Source: Onchidella celtica (Eukaryota; Mollusca; Gastropoda; Systellommatophora; Onchidiidae). From it: a DNA stretch of 64,000 nucleotides. The stretch is taken from the NCBI GenBank assembly GCA_963931925.1, contig OZ007570.1:33227084-33291083 (forward strand), in the 5' to 3' direction. Below, one piece after another: positions 49,488 to 62,062 of the stretch (positions within the stretch are counted from its first letter, which is position 1; the number at the start of each line of letters is the position of its first letter). The translations under genes and the position numbers were made by a program. The notes under the pieces are model-generated. The model searched no databases. It was not told the origin of the DNA and saw only the letters and a list, made by a program, of their open reading frames with translations.

Positions 49488-49687
49488 GGCTAAGAGCACA
49501 CTGACTCAAGTCTGTTTTGTGCGCGTGGGGTTTTGACTCAGTCTTCATTAATCTTCCCTTGAATCAACTGGAGAGACAGCCGTGTTTCAGTCTCACTAGC
49601 ACACCAGGTCTCGCTGAATTCCATAATAATTTTACATTTCACACCAAAACGGAGGCAATACAGACTTGACTCAATATGCTACTTGCC
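49488..49687. mobile_element. MITE, PIF/Harbinger-like TTA family, copy C
   Basis: 200 bp. The left end is GGCTAAGAGCACACTGACTC, and the right end read inward is GGCAAGTAGCATATTGAGTC. It has direct TTA flanks at 49485-49487 and 49688-49690. The interior is homologous to copy A, for example CTTCC(C)TTGAAT and GTGTTTCAGTCTCA. Confidence 0.75.
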
Positions 49688-49854
49688 TTACTGGCCCAAC
49701 ATCTTCAGAATTTTGGACGCATTTTACAAAATAAAAAAAAAACATTTAATAACGATAAAACATCAATCATTATTTACCTTGAAACTGTCAATGAATACGA
49801 CAGATCCTTTTGAAGACGTTTTAGATCTATTTCTTGTGGCGCATTTTGCCAATA

Positions 49855-49892
49855 ATGATGATGATGACGATGACGATGACGATGGTGATTGA
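49855..49892. repeat. (GAT)n/(GAC)n microsatellite
   Basis: About twelve GAT/GAC trinucleotides, which read as an Asp run in one frame by coincidence. Confidence 0.9.
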
Positions 49893-52800
49893 GACGTTTC
49901 TTTTGGTCTGTTTAATTAATGTCCGTACGTTCTTTCCGTGTCATCTCTCTTCTTTCTAATTTTTACCAAGTTCCTCTGGAGCGCAAGATCTGTGGTTGAG
50001 ATTTAATTATAGAAAAAAATCAGTATGATTTCGATTATTGCATGGCTGTCAAACTGATGATAATGATGTTAATGATAATAATGATGATGAATGTCATGAG
50101 ACGAGAAAGGCTAGAAAGGAGTAAAAAAAAAAAAAAATTAATAATAATAAACGAAAACTGAAAAACGGACAGATTATACTAGGGCATGGAATGGCAATGA
50201 CACGACGGTTGTGCAGATAGAAGACATAACAAGAACTCGTAAAATTCATGAACTGTAAATACTATTCTAAAAAAAAACCCAGATCGCTGTAGATAATTAT
50301 GTCAGGGCAAGAAGCGACACCAGAAAGCCATATATGCCTACATTAAATTCCTCATACTGCACCGAAACCCAACACAATTATCACATTCGTATCTTATGAA
50401 ATGAGCTGCAATAATGATATTAATGGAAATGTGTGTCTCTACCCCGTGATAAAACTGTGTCAGATATTTAGTCTAATAGATTAAAAACGGCTTGAATCTC
50501 ATCTTGTTGTTTAACATTTAAAAGCTATCGTGCGTGAGACTACTTTAAACAAACGCTTTCTCTTCACGGAAAAATGAAAGGAAAAAGAGCCCACAAGGAA
50601 GGGCGCGCTGACTGCTCAATGCCAGTCATTGGAAGAATTTATTTACATGGAATGAGACACCGGAAGTTGTACTGATTGGAAGGATGCCACACCGGGGCCA
50701 GGCGGAGATGACAGTCATGTTGGGACGACTCGATGACGTTCGGAGGGTTAATTTATTTCTCTGCGACCTGACCCTGCAAACAGTTTTGATCCGTTCCCCC
50801 GGGGTTTTGATTTATACCTTCTTTCATTCCCATTTTTTTTTTTTGAAGTAATCATTTCATTAGCTTCTAGTGTCGGCCCTCTCTTTCCCATATTTTTATC
50901 CCATACCTTTTTCTTAATTCATCCATCATTCATTCAATCAATCGTCCATCGTTAGTTTTTCTTCCCATTCCTTCATTAATCATATGCCTTCATTCTTCCT
51001 TCAGTTCACATCCTGGTTGATCTGTTCCTTCTTTCCACATCTTTACCTTCTCGCTTTCCCCTCAACTTCTCACCCCATTTTTTTTCAGTTTTACAAGTGG
51101 CAGCTTGGTCACACCTGGGGTGCTAACTTAACTGTAACATTGCCTTACACTCACAGCGTTCTTATAACTTGCTTATTCTGAATGCGATAAAACACCCAAT
51201 TAAATTCAAACGAAGCCGGCTGAATGTCGTTTCAAAGATTTTGTTATTATTATTATTTTGGTTTTTAATGTGAAAGTGTTGTAAATCTTTCACCCACTAC
51301 ATTAATATCCCCAGGCGTTGTTTGTCTTATCTTAACAAGCAGGTTCATCATTTCCCCATTTCGACTCTGACTTTCATTCTCCAGATCACGTAATGTAAAT
51401 TTAACAGCTGCTTCCTGCAGAGCGGTATGTGAAGTGAATTTGGCCTCTCTTCATATCATTGTCCGTACGCCAAATCAGTTATGAGCCTGGAATGGCTATA
51501 GCATTATAATCTTGATAGCGATACCTTCTTGTGGTAAAATCGAAGAACCCTTTCTTTTTCCGGGGTGACTGTTTAGGCCACATAACCACATTAAGCCTTA
51601 CGTGCACAGTGAATTAGTCGAAGAGCTTTAATTTTAGGGTTTGGATGCGGATTGGACTTGTCTAGCTGCTTGCAATAGCTTTTAGGTCTGACCAAACTGC
51701 TACCAAAAGTATTTCGGAATACGGCCAAAAGTTGGTCAAAATAGGCAACTATCGTGATTACCTTGATCTGTGCGTGGCCCACGTTGTTCTGAATCTACTT
51801 TTTGTTTTTCATGGCCAACAACGCCAGAAAGTAATGGGTTCTGGAACTTCTTTCTGGGAGGCACTGACTATCAGGGATATTTGAGCAGTTGATTTTCAGA
51901 GACAAAAGAATAAGAATCAACTGCTGTACTGCAGTCAAATAAAGGCGATCTCGTGATATCACAAAATGATGGTCGCGTCAGCGCACTTTTTTGAAAGCAT
52001 CTCAATGACATGCCTTTAACCTGGATTGAAATATGATTATAGAATTGTAACAATGTTCGCTGAAATCAAGAACGAAATTGCAAGTGGCGGGATCCGGGAA
52101 TATTGCAACAATTCAAGTTTTAAAAAAAAACAAAAAACAATAAGACATCTTTACACTTATTTTCTCCACAAAGGATCAAATCGTAAAATTAATTTTCAAC
52201 TTTCGGCAACGCTGGGGTTAGAATTATTTAGTTTTCAAAACTAAATGCACTGAAGGATTTAAAATTACTGGCAGACAGGGGGGGGGGGGGGGGGGTCTTC
52301 TAAATATATCTGAAAAATAATGTACCACAGCTTTCTCGGACTCTATCGCAACAACACTAATGATTATAATCAGTACAATGTATCAGTATCGACCATGGCC
52401 AGTCCAATACGCCCCCCCCCTCTCTTATTTGAGTGTGCTGTCTTTAACGTCAGGGCTGGATGGAAATCTGTCCTGGGTATAGATACAGCGCAATAAGGAC
52501 AAAAACTTAAATGTTGGATGCCCGAGATTTAAAACTTTCATTACCTCCGCGGGTTAAGAAACAGCACACGAAGGGGGGATTTAATGACCTTTAATGGAAA
52601 TGGAGTGGAAAGTTTATGGCTGCCCTCGTGTGCACGTGAAGGGGCTGACAGACGTTTTTTGTTTTGTTTTTCTTTTTTAGTCTTTCATGTGCCTGATTCG
52701 TATCTGATTTAAATGAAAGATCCTTTTAAGTGCAACACGCTTTTGGTATTCATTAAATCTATCTAGCCCTCCAACGGCCAGGGTTCAAAATTTAGAACAG

Positions 52801-53974
52801 TTTCTCAAATGTTCAAAGTTTTATGTCTGGACTACTTTTTAATTTGATAGTAATTGTTCTCCTAATAAATATTCATATTTTTGTCCTCTTTTAACCATTT
52901 TAAATTAGTTTAGAAGAGATAATCTATGTTTGGACGCAAAGATTAAATGATCACATTACTGCTGGCAAACGAATTGGTAAAAAAAACTACAGAAGGTTGG
53001 AAAAAAAAAAGACTTAAAAGACAAGTCCCTTTGAATTATAATGTCCTTTGCCAGACACATCTCCATATGTTTCCTGTTTGCAACGTCTACACATAATTTC
53101 AATCGATCTGATCTAGCAGAAAGTGTTGTCTTTCCCCGAGATGGAACAATATCGTTTTCTTTGTCACAAACTCTCCGAAAAGCAGCCATTCTTCACTTTG
53201 AACCTGTCTTGAAGGGACAGCAGTTTCTTTGTGACATATTATCAGCTAGACACTTGTTTTGAAATATCATTATTATATTTATGGCTACTAGTGAAATTTT
53301 ATAATGCTTGCAATGAAGTTTAGACAGCCTGGCATAAAATGCTAGGCTATGAATATGAACAAAACTCTTTATAATCTTCAATTTGAAATCAATCATGTGA
53401 TAAGCACCCTTCAGGTTAAACGTCAAGAAACCTCGAAAAGAAAATGAATGAAGATTATTTTTTAATTTCTATCATTTTTTTTTTTTCATATTACAAAGGC
53501 TCTCGGTTACCAGAGTAGTGTCCTGGCTGAAGTTCGTTTTTGTTGAAGGAAAAAACAGAGAGAGAGAAGAGGAGTGGAGGCAAGAAAAGGTCGGAAAAGT
53601 CCTTGTTATCTGAACAACATAATAGATCTAGTAACTAGACTTTATAATGTTGCATAGTACAGAATAATGTGTCCTGGTCAGGACGGGTAAAAACTGCAAC
53701 ATTATTTTACACAAAGAAAATTACCAAGTTGTCGTCGCAGGGATATCTCCCTCCCCATCCTCTCCCCCACGGCCGCCCCCGCCAAGAATAAAAAGCACAA
53801 TGTGGCGTGAATTAGTCTTGTGAAATGACTGAGAATGCAGTAGCATTATTACGACATTTGAAAAAAAAAAATGTTTATTCTGCTGCTGTTGAACCGTCCG
53901 TATCGTAAACCGTCTATACTGCAGGAATCTGGAGTATCCATGTTTCCTTACCGTCAAGTATATAGACTTACGTT
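49893..53974. other. Non-coding stretch with poly-G/C runs
   Basis: A run of 18 G lies at 52278-52295 and a C9 run near 52413. No supported gene. The minus-strand frame 51591-51782 shows no recognisable content. Confidence 0.5.
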
Positions 53975-54290
53975 TGTGCCCATAGATCTCTTACTCAGTG
54001 CCGATAGAGCTTGTTCTCTGTGCCGATCCATAAGCTCCTTGATGTCGATATACTTTGTGTTTTGTGCCGATAAACCATTCTATGTGTCGAAAAGTCTGTA
54101 CTCTGTGCCGTTTAACTTAACTCTGTGTCGGCAAACCTTATACGCGGTGCCTGCCAGCTTTGTTTTATGCCGATAAACACTGTACTTTATGCTGATACAT
54201 CACGTACTTTATCAAAATAAACCTTGTCCTTTCTGCCGACAAACCATGGTATTGTTTGCTGATATACCGAGTACTTTGTGCCGATTAAGT
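53975..54290. repeat. Degenerate tandem array, period about 22 bp
   Basis: About 14 units of 19-24 bases are recognisable by a recurrent TGCCGATAAAC-like core followed by a TGTACTTTG-like segment. Examples start near 53999, 54068, 54168 and 54279. Units carry many substitutions and small indels, so the array is old compared with the one at 55402. Confidence 0.7.
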
Positions 54291-55223
54291 GGAATATAAA
54301 CAGAAGTTTGCCGGTGAAAAATGTATTTATAAAACATTGACGTTAAAACTGCTGCGACACAATCCGTTTAAGCAAGGGCGAGAAGGGCGCAGAAAGTTGC
54401 CACCTGCATTTGCATAATTCTAAGGCTTAAACAATTTCCGGGTTTTATTTGCTGTTAAATTTCTCGAGTCAATTTTGCAATTTACATAGTCATAATGGTA
54501 CGACACCCACAAAAGCTCTTAAAAGGGCGGAAAAGGCTGAGTTTAAAGCGAGTGCTGGAGTAAATTTGTACCAAGGTAATTTTGCCATATTATAATGGGC
54601 ACAGTCAAATTAAGGCTGGCCTTTAATCGTAATACATTCTTTATAAATTTCCCTTTTTGTTGTCTAGTAAATCCTTCTCTTGGGATTACCAGGCGCTACT
54701 GGTAGTGGTGAAAGGTAGTATTACGACCTGCCTTTCTTTTCAAGATTTGTCTCTCATTTTCGTTTTAAATGTTATTGTTGTTGTTTTCCTGGCAATAAAC
54801 GACCATAAAATATAATGTCGTGGTGGTTTGTGACTCTTCCTCCTCCTCCATCTCTTCCTCCCATTTCTCAACCATTTCCCCCACCCACCCACCCCAAAGT
54901 GCAGTATCCATTGTTGTTCAACAAATCTGAACTCACTATGGAGTGTTTCCACTGAAGCATTCCAAACAACTCAGAAGAAATCAAAACAACAAGAAAGGCC
55001 GGGTCTGTCTTTTACATAACGCCATGGCTCAGATTTATGCTCAATCTGTCTCAGATCCGATTATGGTCCAGAGCCCCTGTAAATAATTATAAGAATTTCA
55101 ATACAAAATGAGTTGCATTCAGACAGATTTATCAGCTTGGGGCAGCTTATTAAGTTTGTCACACGAAATATGCACTTCTCATTTGTAATGCATGCTCAAA
55201 GATTTTAATCTGCTTGTCTTGGG
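54291..55223. other. Non-coding stretch, possible regulatory segment
   Basis: 54330-54640 is complex and non-repetitive. It contains an E-box CACCTG (54401-54406) abutting an exact octamer ATTTGCAT (54408-54415). Such pairs occur in enhancers, but function here is only a guess. No gene is seen. Confidence 0.35.
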
Positions 55224-55905
55224 CAGCGTCTCCAAAACTTTTGTAGCAACGGAACCCAAGAGAAGACTGCGATTTGGAGGAACCCTGCGACAAAAAACAT
55301 CCAAGGGCCTCCAGAGGCAGTTCCGGTAAATTCTGATTTCTCGACGCCTCTGAAGCTTCGAAAATTTTGTGGAACCTTTGCTGAACCCTTGAATAAGATT
55401 CGTGGAACTCTGGAACAAGATTTGTGGGACTCTGGTACAAGACTTTTGGGACTCTGGAAGAAGATTTGTGGGACTCTGGTACAAGATTTGTGGAACTCTG
55501 GAACAAGATTTGTGAGACTCTGGTACAAGATTTGTGGAACTCTGGAACAAGATTTGTGGGACTCTGGTACAAGATTTGTGGGACTCTGAAAGAAGATTTG
55601 TGGAACTCTGGTACAAGATTTGTGGAACTCTGGAATAAGATTTGTGGAACTCTGGTACAAGATTTGTGGAACTCTGGTACAAGATTTGTGGAACTCTGGT
55701 ACAAGATTTGTGGAACTCTGGAAGAAGATTTGTGGGACTCTGGAAGAAGATTTGTGGAACTCTGGTACAAGATTTGTGGGACTCTGGAAGAAGATTTGTG
55801 GAACTCTGATACAAGATTTGTGGAACTCTGGAACAAGATTTGTGGAACCCTGGAACAAGATTTGTGAAAACTAGAGTTCTGCGGAACCCATTGTGGGAAC
55901 CGCTG
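55224..55905. mobile_element. Possible hAT-like element carrying the 22-bp array
   Basis: The left edge reads CAGCGTCTCCAAAACTTTTG, and the right edge read inward is CAGCGGTTCCCACAATGGGT. Both are plausible hAT-type termini. The right flank CTCTAAGA has the look of a hAT target octamer, but the left flank (GTCTTGGG) does not match it, so the boundaries are tentative. Confidence 0.25.
55402..55863. repeat. 22-bp minisatellite, exactly 21 units
   Basis: 462 bp of head-to-tail 22-bp units with no indel. Each unit begins GTGGRACTCTGG, followed by TACAAGATTT, AACAAGATTT or AGAAGATTT variants. Variation is concentrated at unit positions 4-5 and 13-15. Because 22 is not a multiple of three, each frame reads all registers. 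The unit lacks minus-strand stops, so all three minus frames stay open (211-266 codons) as 22-residue repeats such as STNLVPEFHKSCTRVPQ. These are most likely not genes. Confidence 0.97.
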
Positions 55906-56640
55906 CTCTAAGAGGAACAAATCAACTGATTCTCTGGAGCCCGCTATATTCTTGAGCATTTTTCACCTGAATGATGCTCTGACAAAAAGGATCTGATCAT
56001 ACTACCAGTGCATTTCACCAAGAAATTTGAGCCTAATGTAACGAGGGACAGCTTCTCTTCAGGTGAGCTGACATACAAATATTGACAACAGTAATTATAG
56101 AGCAAACTGTTTTTTAAGCAAAGTGTTCAAATGTCTGGTGGATGTACAACAGTGTACATAGAAAGTAAATCTACTATGGCCATATTTTATTTCCCCCCCA
56201 AGCAAGAAGATGATTTAAAATGCTTAACTATATGCGCAAGAAATTTCTTCTAATGTAAATACCATGGCGAATACCGGACTCAGGCTTACTGGTACCTTGT
56301 TTGGACTAGCAAAAAAATCAATCATGCTGTTTTACCAGTGTGCTTATCGATCAACTTTCACCGGATCACCATCCCGAGGAAATCCAAACAGCCTCCATAA
56401 ATAAAATAATCTATCTCATCAGTATCAGCGCATAAGGTCGTATGGTCGGAATTCTACAAAACTCGTAATTTCAAAAGCTCATAGGTCAGGAGCTCGGTCG
56501 ACTTGTTTGGAATGTGACTAATTACCAAAATATACTGGAAAGGAGAAGACTGTGGGCGATCACACATTGTAAAAATTCTTCTAACACAGGTAAAATTTGA
56601 CGAAAAACTAAGAGATCAAGACTTTCTTTACGCGTTCACC
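55906..56640. other. Non-coding stretch
   Basis: Nothing supportable is seen. Confidence 0.5.
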
Positions 56641-56821
56641 CAGTGGCGGATCTACCATGAAACTAATGAAGCTTAAGCTTTAGGGCCCCTAATCCCGGAG
56701 GGGCCCTGAAGAAACTTTCTTTTAATGAGCGAACTTTGGATGTGGCCCTATTGTTGCTGGTTGCGAAGGGGCCTCGTAACAGTTCAAGCTTCAGGGTCCC
56801 AAAAATGTAGGTCCGCCACTG
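56641..56821 (-). mobile_element. hAT-like MITE, copy 2
   Basis: 181 bp from CAGTGGCGGATCTACC to GTAGGTCCGCCACTG, in reverse orientation relative to 48457-48618. The flanking octamers CGTTCACC and CGATCACT agree at 6 of 8 positions, compatible with an aged 8-bp hAT target duplication. It is non-coding. Confidence 0.82.
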
Positions 56822-57320
56822 CGATCACTAAAGAGCTAAATGTTTGTACCTACCAACACCCTCCCCTCTACATCAGAAATGTAAAACAAACACACACTCA
56901 CAAAAAAACGTCAATAGCTTTATCCTGTGCGACACTACGGACCTCATTAGCGAGTATTAGCTGGTTATTGAATCATACCGGTACACGAGTGCTTCTATTT
57001 GGACCAGGTTTGTTTTCCTCGTAGAGTTCTGGTAATAATAATTACTTTACTAAGGAAAATATCCATACGCCCAGGAGCTTTCGTTGTAAGCGGGGTCCAG
57101 CAGCACTGGGGAACAGGATGTTTTGTTTGTTTGTGGTGAAAATCCTCTTAGTGGAATCATTACGTTAAGGACATTGAAGTGAATGTTTAATGATTTCCTT
57201 TTTCCAGCCGCACAGAAATATAGCCTTTTTAATTAGTTTATTAAAAAGAGTTACAGAAGGATATGTACACATTATAGGGTACCCAAAGTGGCAGTCAGTG
57301 TCATTTATGCAATCTGCCCG
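56822..57320. other. Non-coding stretch
   Basis: Nothing supportable is seen. Confidence 0.5.
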
Positions 57321-57411
57321 GGAGAGAGAGAAAGAGAGAGAGAGAGAGACAGTGAGAAATAGAGAGATAGCGAGACAGACAGACAGACAGACAGACAGAA
57401 GAGGGAAATGA
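57321..57411. repeat. (GA)n/(GACA)n microsatellite
   Basis: A GA run followed by six or more GACA tetranucleotides. Confidence 0.93.
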
Positions 57412-60400
57412 AATGGCAAAGATATGATAAGCAGACAGACAACCAAGCAAAATCAGACAGATGCCTGAAAAAGTGGACAAATGGGTGACAGAAAAAGACC
57501 TGCCAGAAAGGGAGAAACAGACTATGTGAAGTAATAATTTAAAAAATCCCAAGGCCATAATTCGCAGATGTTTGTAATAGTCATTTTAAGTCGCAGCAGC
57601 CAAGGCTACTGAAGTCATAATATATCACTGAAAACAAAATGACAAGCTCATTGTACTATGACACATAAACCACTCTTGTGGTATACTTATTATTTCCTAT
57701 TCAAAATGTAAATTTGCCATTGTGTAAATACTTAATCAGTCTCTCATTTTTATTTCCTGCAATTTAATGACTATGTGAGTCAAACATTATTTCTGGTTTT
57801 TTGTTCGCAGGTTGTTTTTTTTTCTCGGGTGGAAACATGGCATTCAATTCATGTAAAGAAAATACATTAATAAAATTTAATAATATCGTTCTGTGAAGAT
57901 AAGTGTTAGATCTATTAAGTGCATTTTTTAAAAATTATTATTTATGTATTTATTTATTTTTGCTCCTTGAACATATATCATAACTAGCCTTTTCATATAC
58001 GATGTTAAAATATAATCTTGGTACTACTTAAAATTAATCATAGTACTGTTTTAATAAAGCGTGGCATACTGGCCGTGCATTTGACGAGGAACTTAGGCCC
58101 ATTGATAAAACAAAACAAAAAGTAAAAAAAAAATAATAATAACAAAAGAAATCCAAGAGGAAATCAAGTGAAACTGTAGCTTTTTCAGAAAATTCAGAAT
58201 ATTCAGGATGAATACCATGCCAGATGAAATTCGAACTAAACCCCAATCCACGGCGGCTACCCTTAATGGAACCCGAGAACAAAGCTGACTTTCAACGGGC
58301 AATCGAGTGGCCACCATTGGCCATATCGTGCACAGCGGACATCGATAAGAGTGACCGGTGACCAGAAAGTCAATCAGCATATGAAGCTGAAAGAAGACCA
58401 GGAAACACGCACCAGGGACCCAGGAAAAGCCGTGTCCTTCTAGGACAATACCACAATACCGGCCACTTTCCAACTTAGTCCAATGACCATGTATTAACGT
58501 TGTTCCTTTTAGCTGTGAAAATTTCAGGTTTACCCGAGATGCAGATTTCTTCTAATGGTTCCCATTCTGCAGCTTTTGTTATCTACCCCGCCCTACGTTT
58601 TTTTGTTCTTCCATTTGCTATTGTTGTATCCTCTTAGGGGGGCGTTTCTACGTCTTGTACTGTGTGTTTCAAATCTCAATATTTAGAGGACCGGCGACTG
58701 GCGCACCACTTCAGCCGGCCACTGGGGTGTAGGTTTGTTTAATACATGCTGCATCCACCAACGCTGTCTGAACCAGGAGCATAATGTCTTTGTTAGAATA
58801 TTTCCCCTCTCTCCCCCCTAAAAATAATATGGATTCGATCCTTTTCGTGGAGTTCATGGTTCTGGTGAGATTTTAGAATCAGGGGTGGCAACATCAAAAC
58901 GGTTATCGGGTACTTCATAGGAAAGGTGTCTTTTATATATTATTATGGGTAATATACAGTGGTTTAGCCATAACAATATATTTATTACCCACCGGGACCA
59001 AGGGACCACCAAGCGACTACGGGCCTGACTCATGCCTAGCGGGCAAAGCGTAGCCTGCGACATTGCTGTGGCGTATGTCGAGTGGAGGGGTCTTTTATAT
59101 TCCGGGTGAAATGAAAATATAAAAAAATGAAAAAAGGAAAGGTCCCTTCGATTATCTGTGCCTTTTTCCACCAGTTCAAATGGCAGTCTTTTTTCTATAC
59201 ATTCGGCCGGGAGCTCGCTCCATTCGTTAGCAATAAGTCGCACTGAGTGCACCATAGCCAGTCAAAGGACTCGAGAGGACGGGGAGAATGCCTGAAAAGG
59301 TTCCGCGTAGACCCGCCGGCCCAGACAGGACGAAAGAGAAGAATTGAAGGATGTATGGAAACATTGTACCTTTCACGGTGGTACCACGATCAGCTTTTCT
59401 TTATATTAAATCCACTGCTTCTACCGTGAATGCTGGGACACAGTTTAGCCACTAGGCATTATTTTCTGTTTTTCTTTCCCAAGATTAATAAAGAACTTCT
59501 TCAAGGCATGTGTATTTTGCATGAAGCCCCTAGCAAAGGTATTTCTCACAACATTTCATTTTTCTTTCCTCGCCATTAATATTAATGTACACCGGTAGCG
59601 AGGTTTGAACTCCGGTGGCGGGGTCATCAAGTTCTTACGGCTTATTGACAATATCGCAGATGTGCGAGTCGTGCGTCTTTCTCATCAGTGTGCAAACACA
59701 CACATTTCTTCCTGAGGCCTCAGTGAACCACTGATGAGTCTTATAACAAAAAACGCCTGCAGCCAACGATTCTTAACTTTTAATGCAGGAATATCATCTG
59801 CATGCAGTAGGTACTTAGAGGTGTGTCAAGACCTGCTGCGGCTGGCATACTTTTCTTTGGGACTGAGACTACAATGCGCAGAAAGTTTAAGGAGGGGCAC
59901 TGTTCTATTACAATGTCCTCAGATGACTGGTTGGGCGCACGTTATTATTACATGTAACTATCTGTGTAACAGCGACACCAGGTGGGGAGGGTGAAAGGGC
60001 ATAAGGAGACAAAGACGCTGTCGGTCAGAGAGATGACGAAATTATTCAAGTCTGAATATAGGTTTATTCAACTCTGAACAGCTAGGAGAAGGGTGAATGT
60101 CCTGAACAAAGGGCTGAACCTTTGGGAATGCAAGTCCCATGTAGAACACGGCGAGAAACACAAACCCAGGCGGCGATACGGACCATAAATTTCCCAAGAG
60201 AATGCAATAATCGTATCACTGATTTGTCTCATTAAATCCACCTGTATTAATAATATAACATCTAAATTAATCCTCTAGAGCCCCAGCTGACATTATATTC
60301 GAGGTAATGATTTGGGCAGAATTTCAGTGCTCTGGCACAAATGTGTGACTGTATAACGTCAAAAAGGGAAAGCCAGCCCCCTAAAAACCAATTGTAATGA

Positions 60401-61944
60401 AGGCAAAGAGAGTATTTACAAGTATGAAAGAAAATCTTGTCCAGGTCGGTACGAACATTAACTATCCTCAAGAATATGAGGATGTGTGGGAACTCTGTGC
60501 ATTTCATTGCTATACAACGATCAGGACCTTTTAAAATTGTAAGATACATTTTATATTATGACAAAACAATTTTATTTTAAAAACACACTCAGACAATCTG
60601 TGGGTCGCAGCAAGGCTTGATAATATCGTTTCTGTATTATTTCTTACGCGAGGCTTTGATACATACATCTTTTTCCTTGTGCCATATTTTGATTTTAGAC
60701 TGTGGGCTGTGAGAAGTACAGTTTTAACATAGAACCACTCTCAGGTGCAATATAACGTACTCGTAAATGTACAAAGAAATACCTTCCCCTGCCGTCAAAC
60801 CGTGGCGTTACCTATCCAATTCGGAATGATAACACTCAGTGCAAATCTCCTGTAAAATGTCATGACAGTTACAAAAAATATAATACCTGTCGCTCTCTTA
60901 CATCTGCCATGTTATTCATAATACATAGCACTGTGAGAAAAGAGTAATGCATCTTTTCTATACAGAAACTGAAACACCTATCTTTTGTGTACGGTCGCGT
61001 TAACTCGCATTACGAATTACGAAATTAGTGTTGACAGCTGACTCCCAGGTAAGGCTTTCTCGGCTTTCCGTTTCACAATTTTAGAGGATAATTATTTAAA
61101 ACGCAGCACCGCGTAATGAATCAGTAAACAAATAGGGCACGGCAAATAGCCTTGGTGTGCTTCATTCATCTTTTAACAGTTTTAAAAAGAGATTGCAAAT
61201 TTGAGAATAGTCGAGTGCCAGCCACATCTGAATCGTCTGAACCCATTACGGTGATGGATTCAGCAGATGTCTCAATATGGAACAAATCCTGAACTTCGTG
61301 AGGAGCTGTTTGCTGTTCTTATTTCCCTTCCATTAACAAGTCTGAACGTACAGATCGGCAGTATGATGTAGTTTTGAAAGTGTCAGCGGAAGAGACGTGC
61401 GAGAAATAGTTATCATTTTCAGTGCGTTACTCTCCGCATCTCCACCCGCATCGCCTGATCAGAAGTGACACCAACGATTACATCTACATCTACATGTAGT
61501 GCGCATACCTCGGACACCAGGTGCAGAGTATGGGGGTGTATGGGTGCAAGCTTGTAGTGAACTGTCCTACACAAATATCTATATCCGTCATGTTTGATTG
61601 TTAAAGAGATGACGTTGAAGATCTTGCTGGTATAGCTGCGAACGAATGAACAGGCTTGGGGAAATGGGGGAGGATAGGTGCTTGGGGGAGGGTGGGGCTG
61701 AGAATTGGAGAATAATAAATATAAATGTAGTATGAAAGTAACTTTACTTGATAACATACATGTACAATGTCATGGTTGGGGAAATGGCATGGTGGTCAGG
61801 ATTCCACTGGCTCATTGTTTAGCATTGCAGACCTATGCCCATGGCTTAATTGGTAAAGAAGTTGCATCATGGATCAGGTAATTAATTTATAATTTAGGGA
61901 TGAACGAATCTGTTTATCTCTATAATTTATCTATCAATCAATTT
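57412..61944. other. Non-coding stretch
   Basis: No supported gene or named repeat. The longest frames (58093-58473, 58854-59255 and 61419-61757, all minus) show no recognisable domain. A minus-strand frame near 61500-61560 ends at a GTATGC donor-like site, too weak to call. Confidence 0.45.
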
Positions 61945-62062
61945 ATCTGTCTGTCTGCTTCCCTGCACGGTCACCTGCTTGTCTGCCTGGTCTATCTCCA
62001 TGCCTGCTTGCCTGACTGTCCACCTACTAGTCTGCCTGTCTATGTCGTCTGTCTATCTACCC
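61945..62062. repeat. Degenerate CTGT/CTGC tetranucleotide repeat
   Basis: Diverged CTGTCTGC and CCTG units over about 118 bases, decayed compared with the GACA repeat at 57.4 kb. Confidence 0.7.

Noticed and set aside
55402..55863. CRISPR-like periodicity
   Set aside because: The units are directly contiguous with no unique spacers, and the window is eukaryotic; it is a minisatellite.
55159..55959. 266-, 217- and 211-codon minus-strand frames over the 22-bp array
   Set aside because: All three frames are open because the unit lacks stops and its length is not a multiple of three. No start context, splice signal or non-repeat domain supports a gene.
61785..61795. tRNA A-box-like TGGCATGGTGG
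   Set aside because: No B-box (GGTTCRANTCC) follows at the right distance and no cloverleaf can be drawn, so neither a tRNA nor a tRNA-derived SINE is supported.
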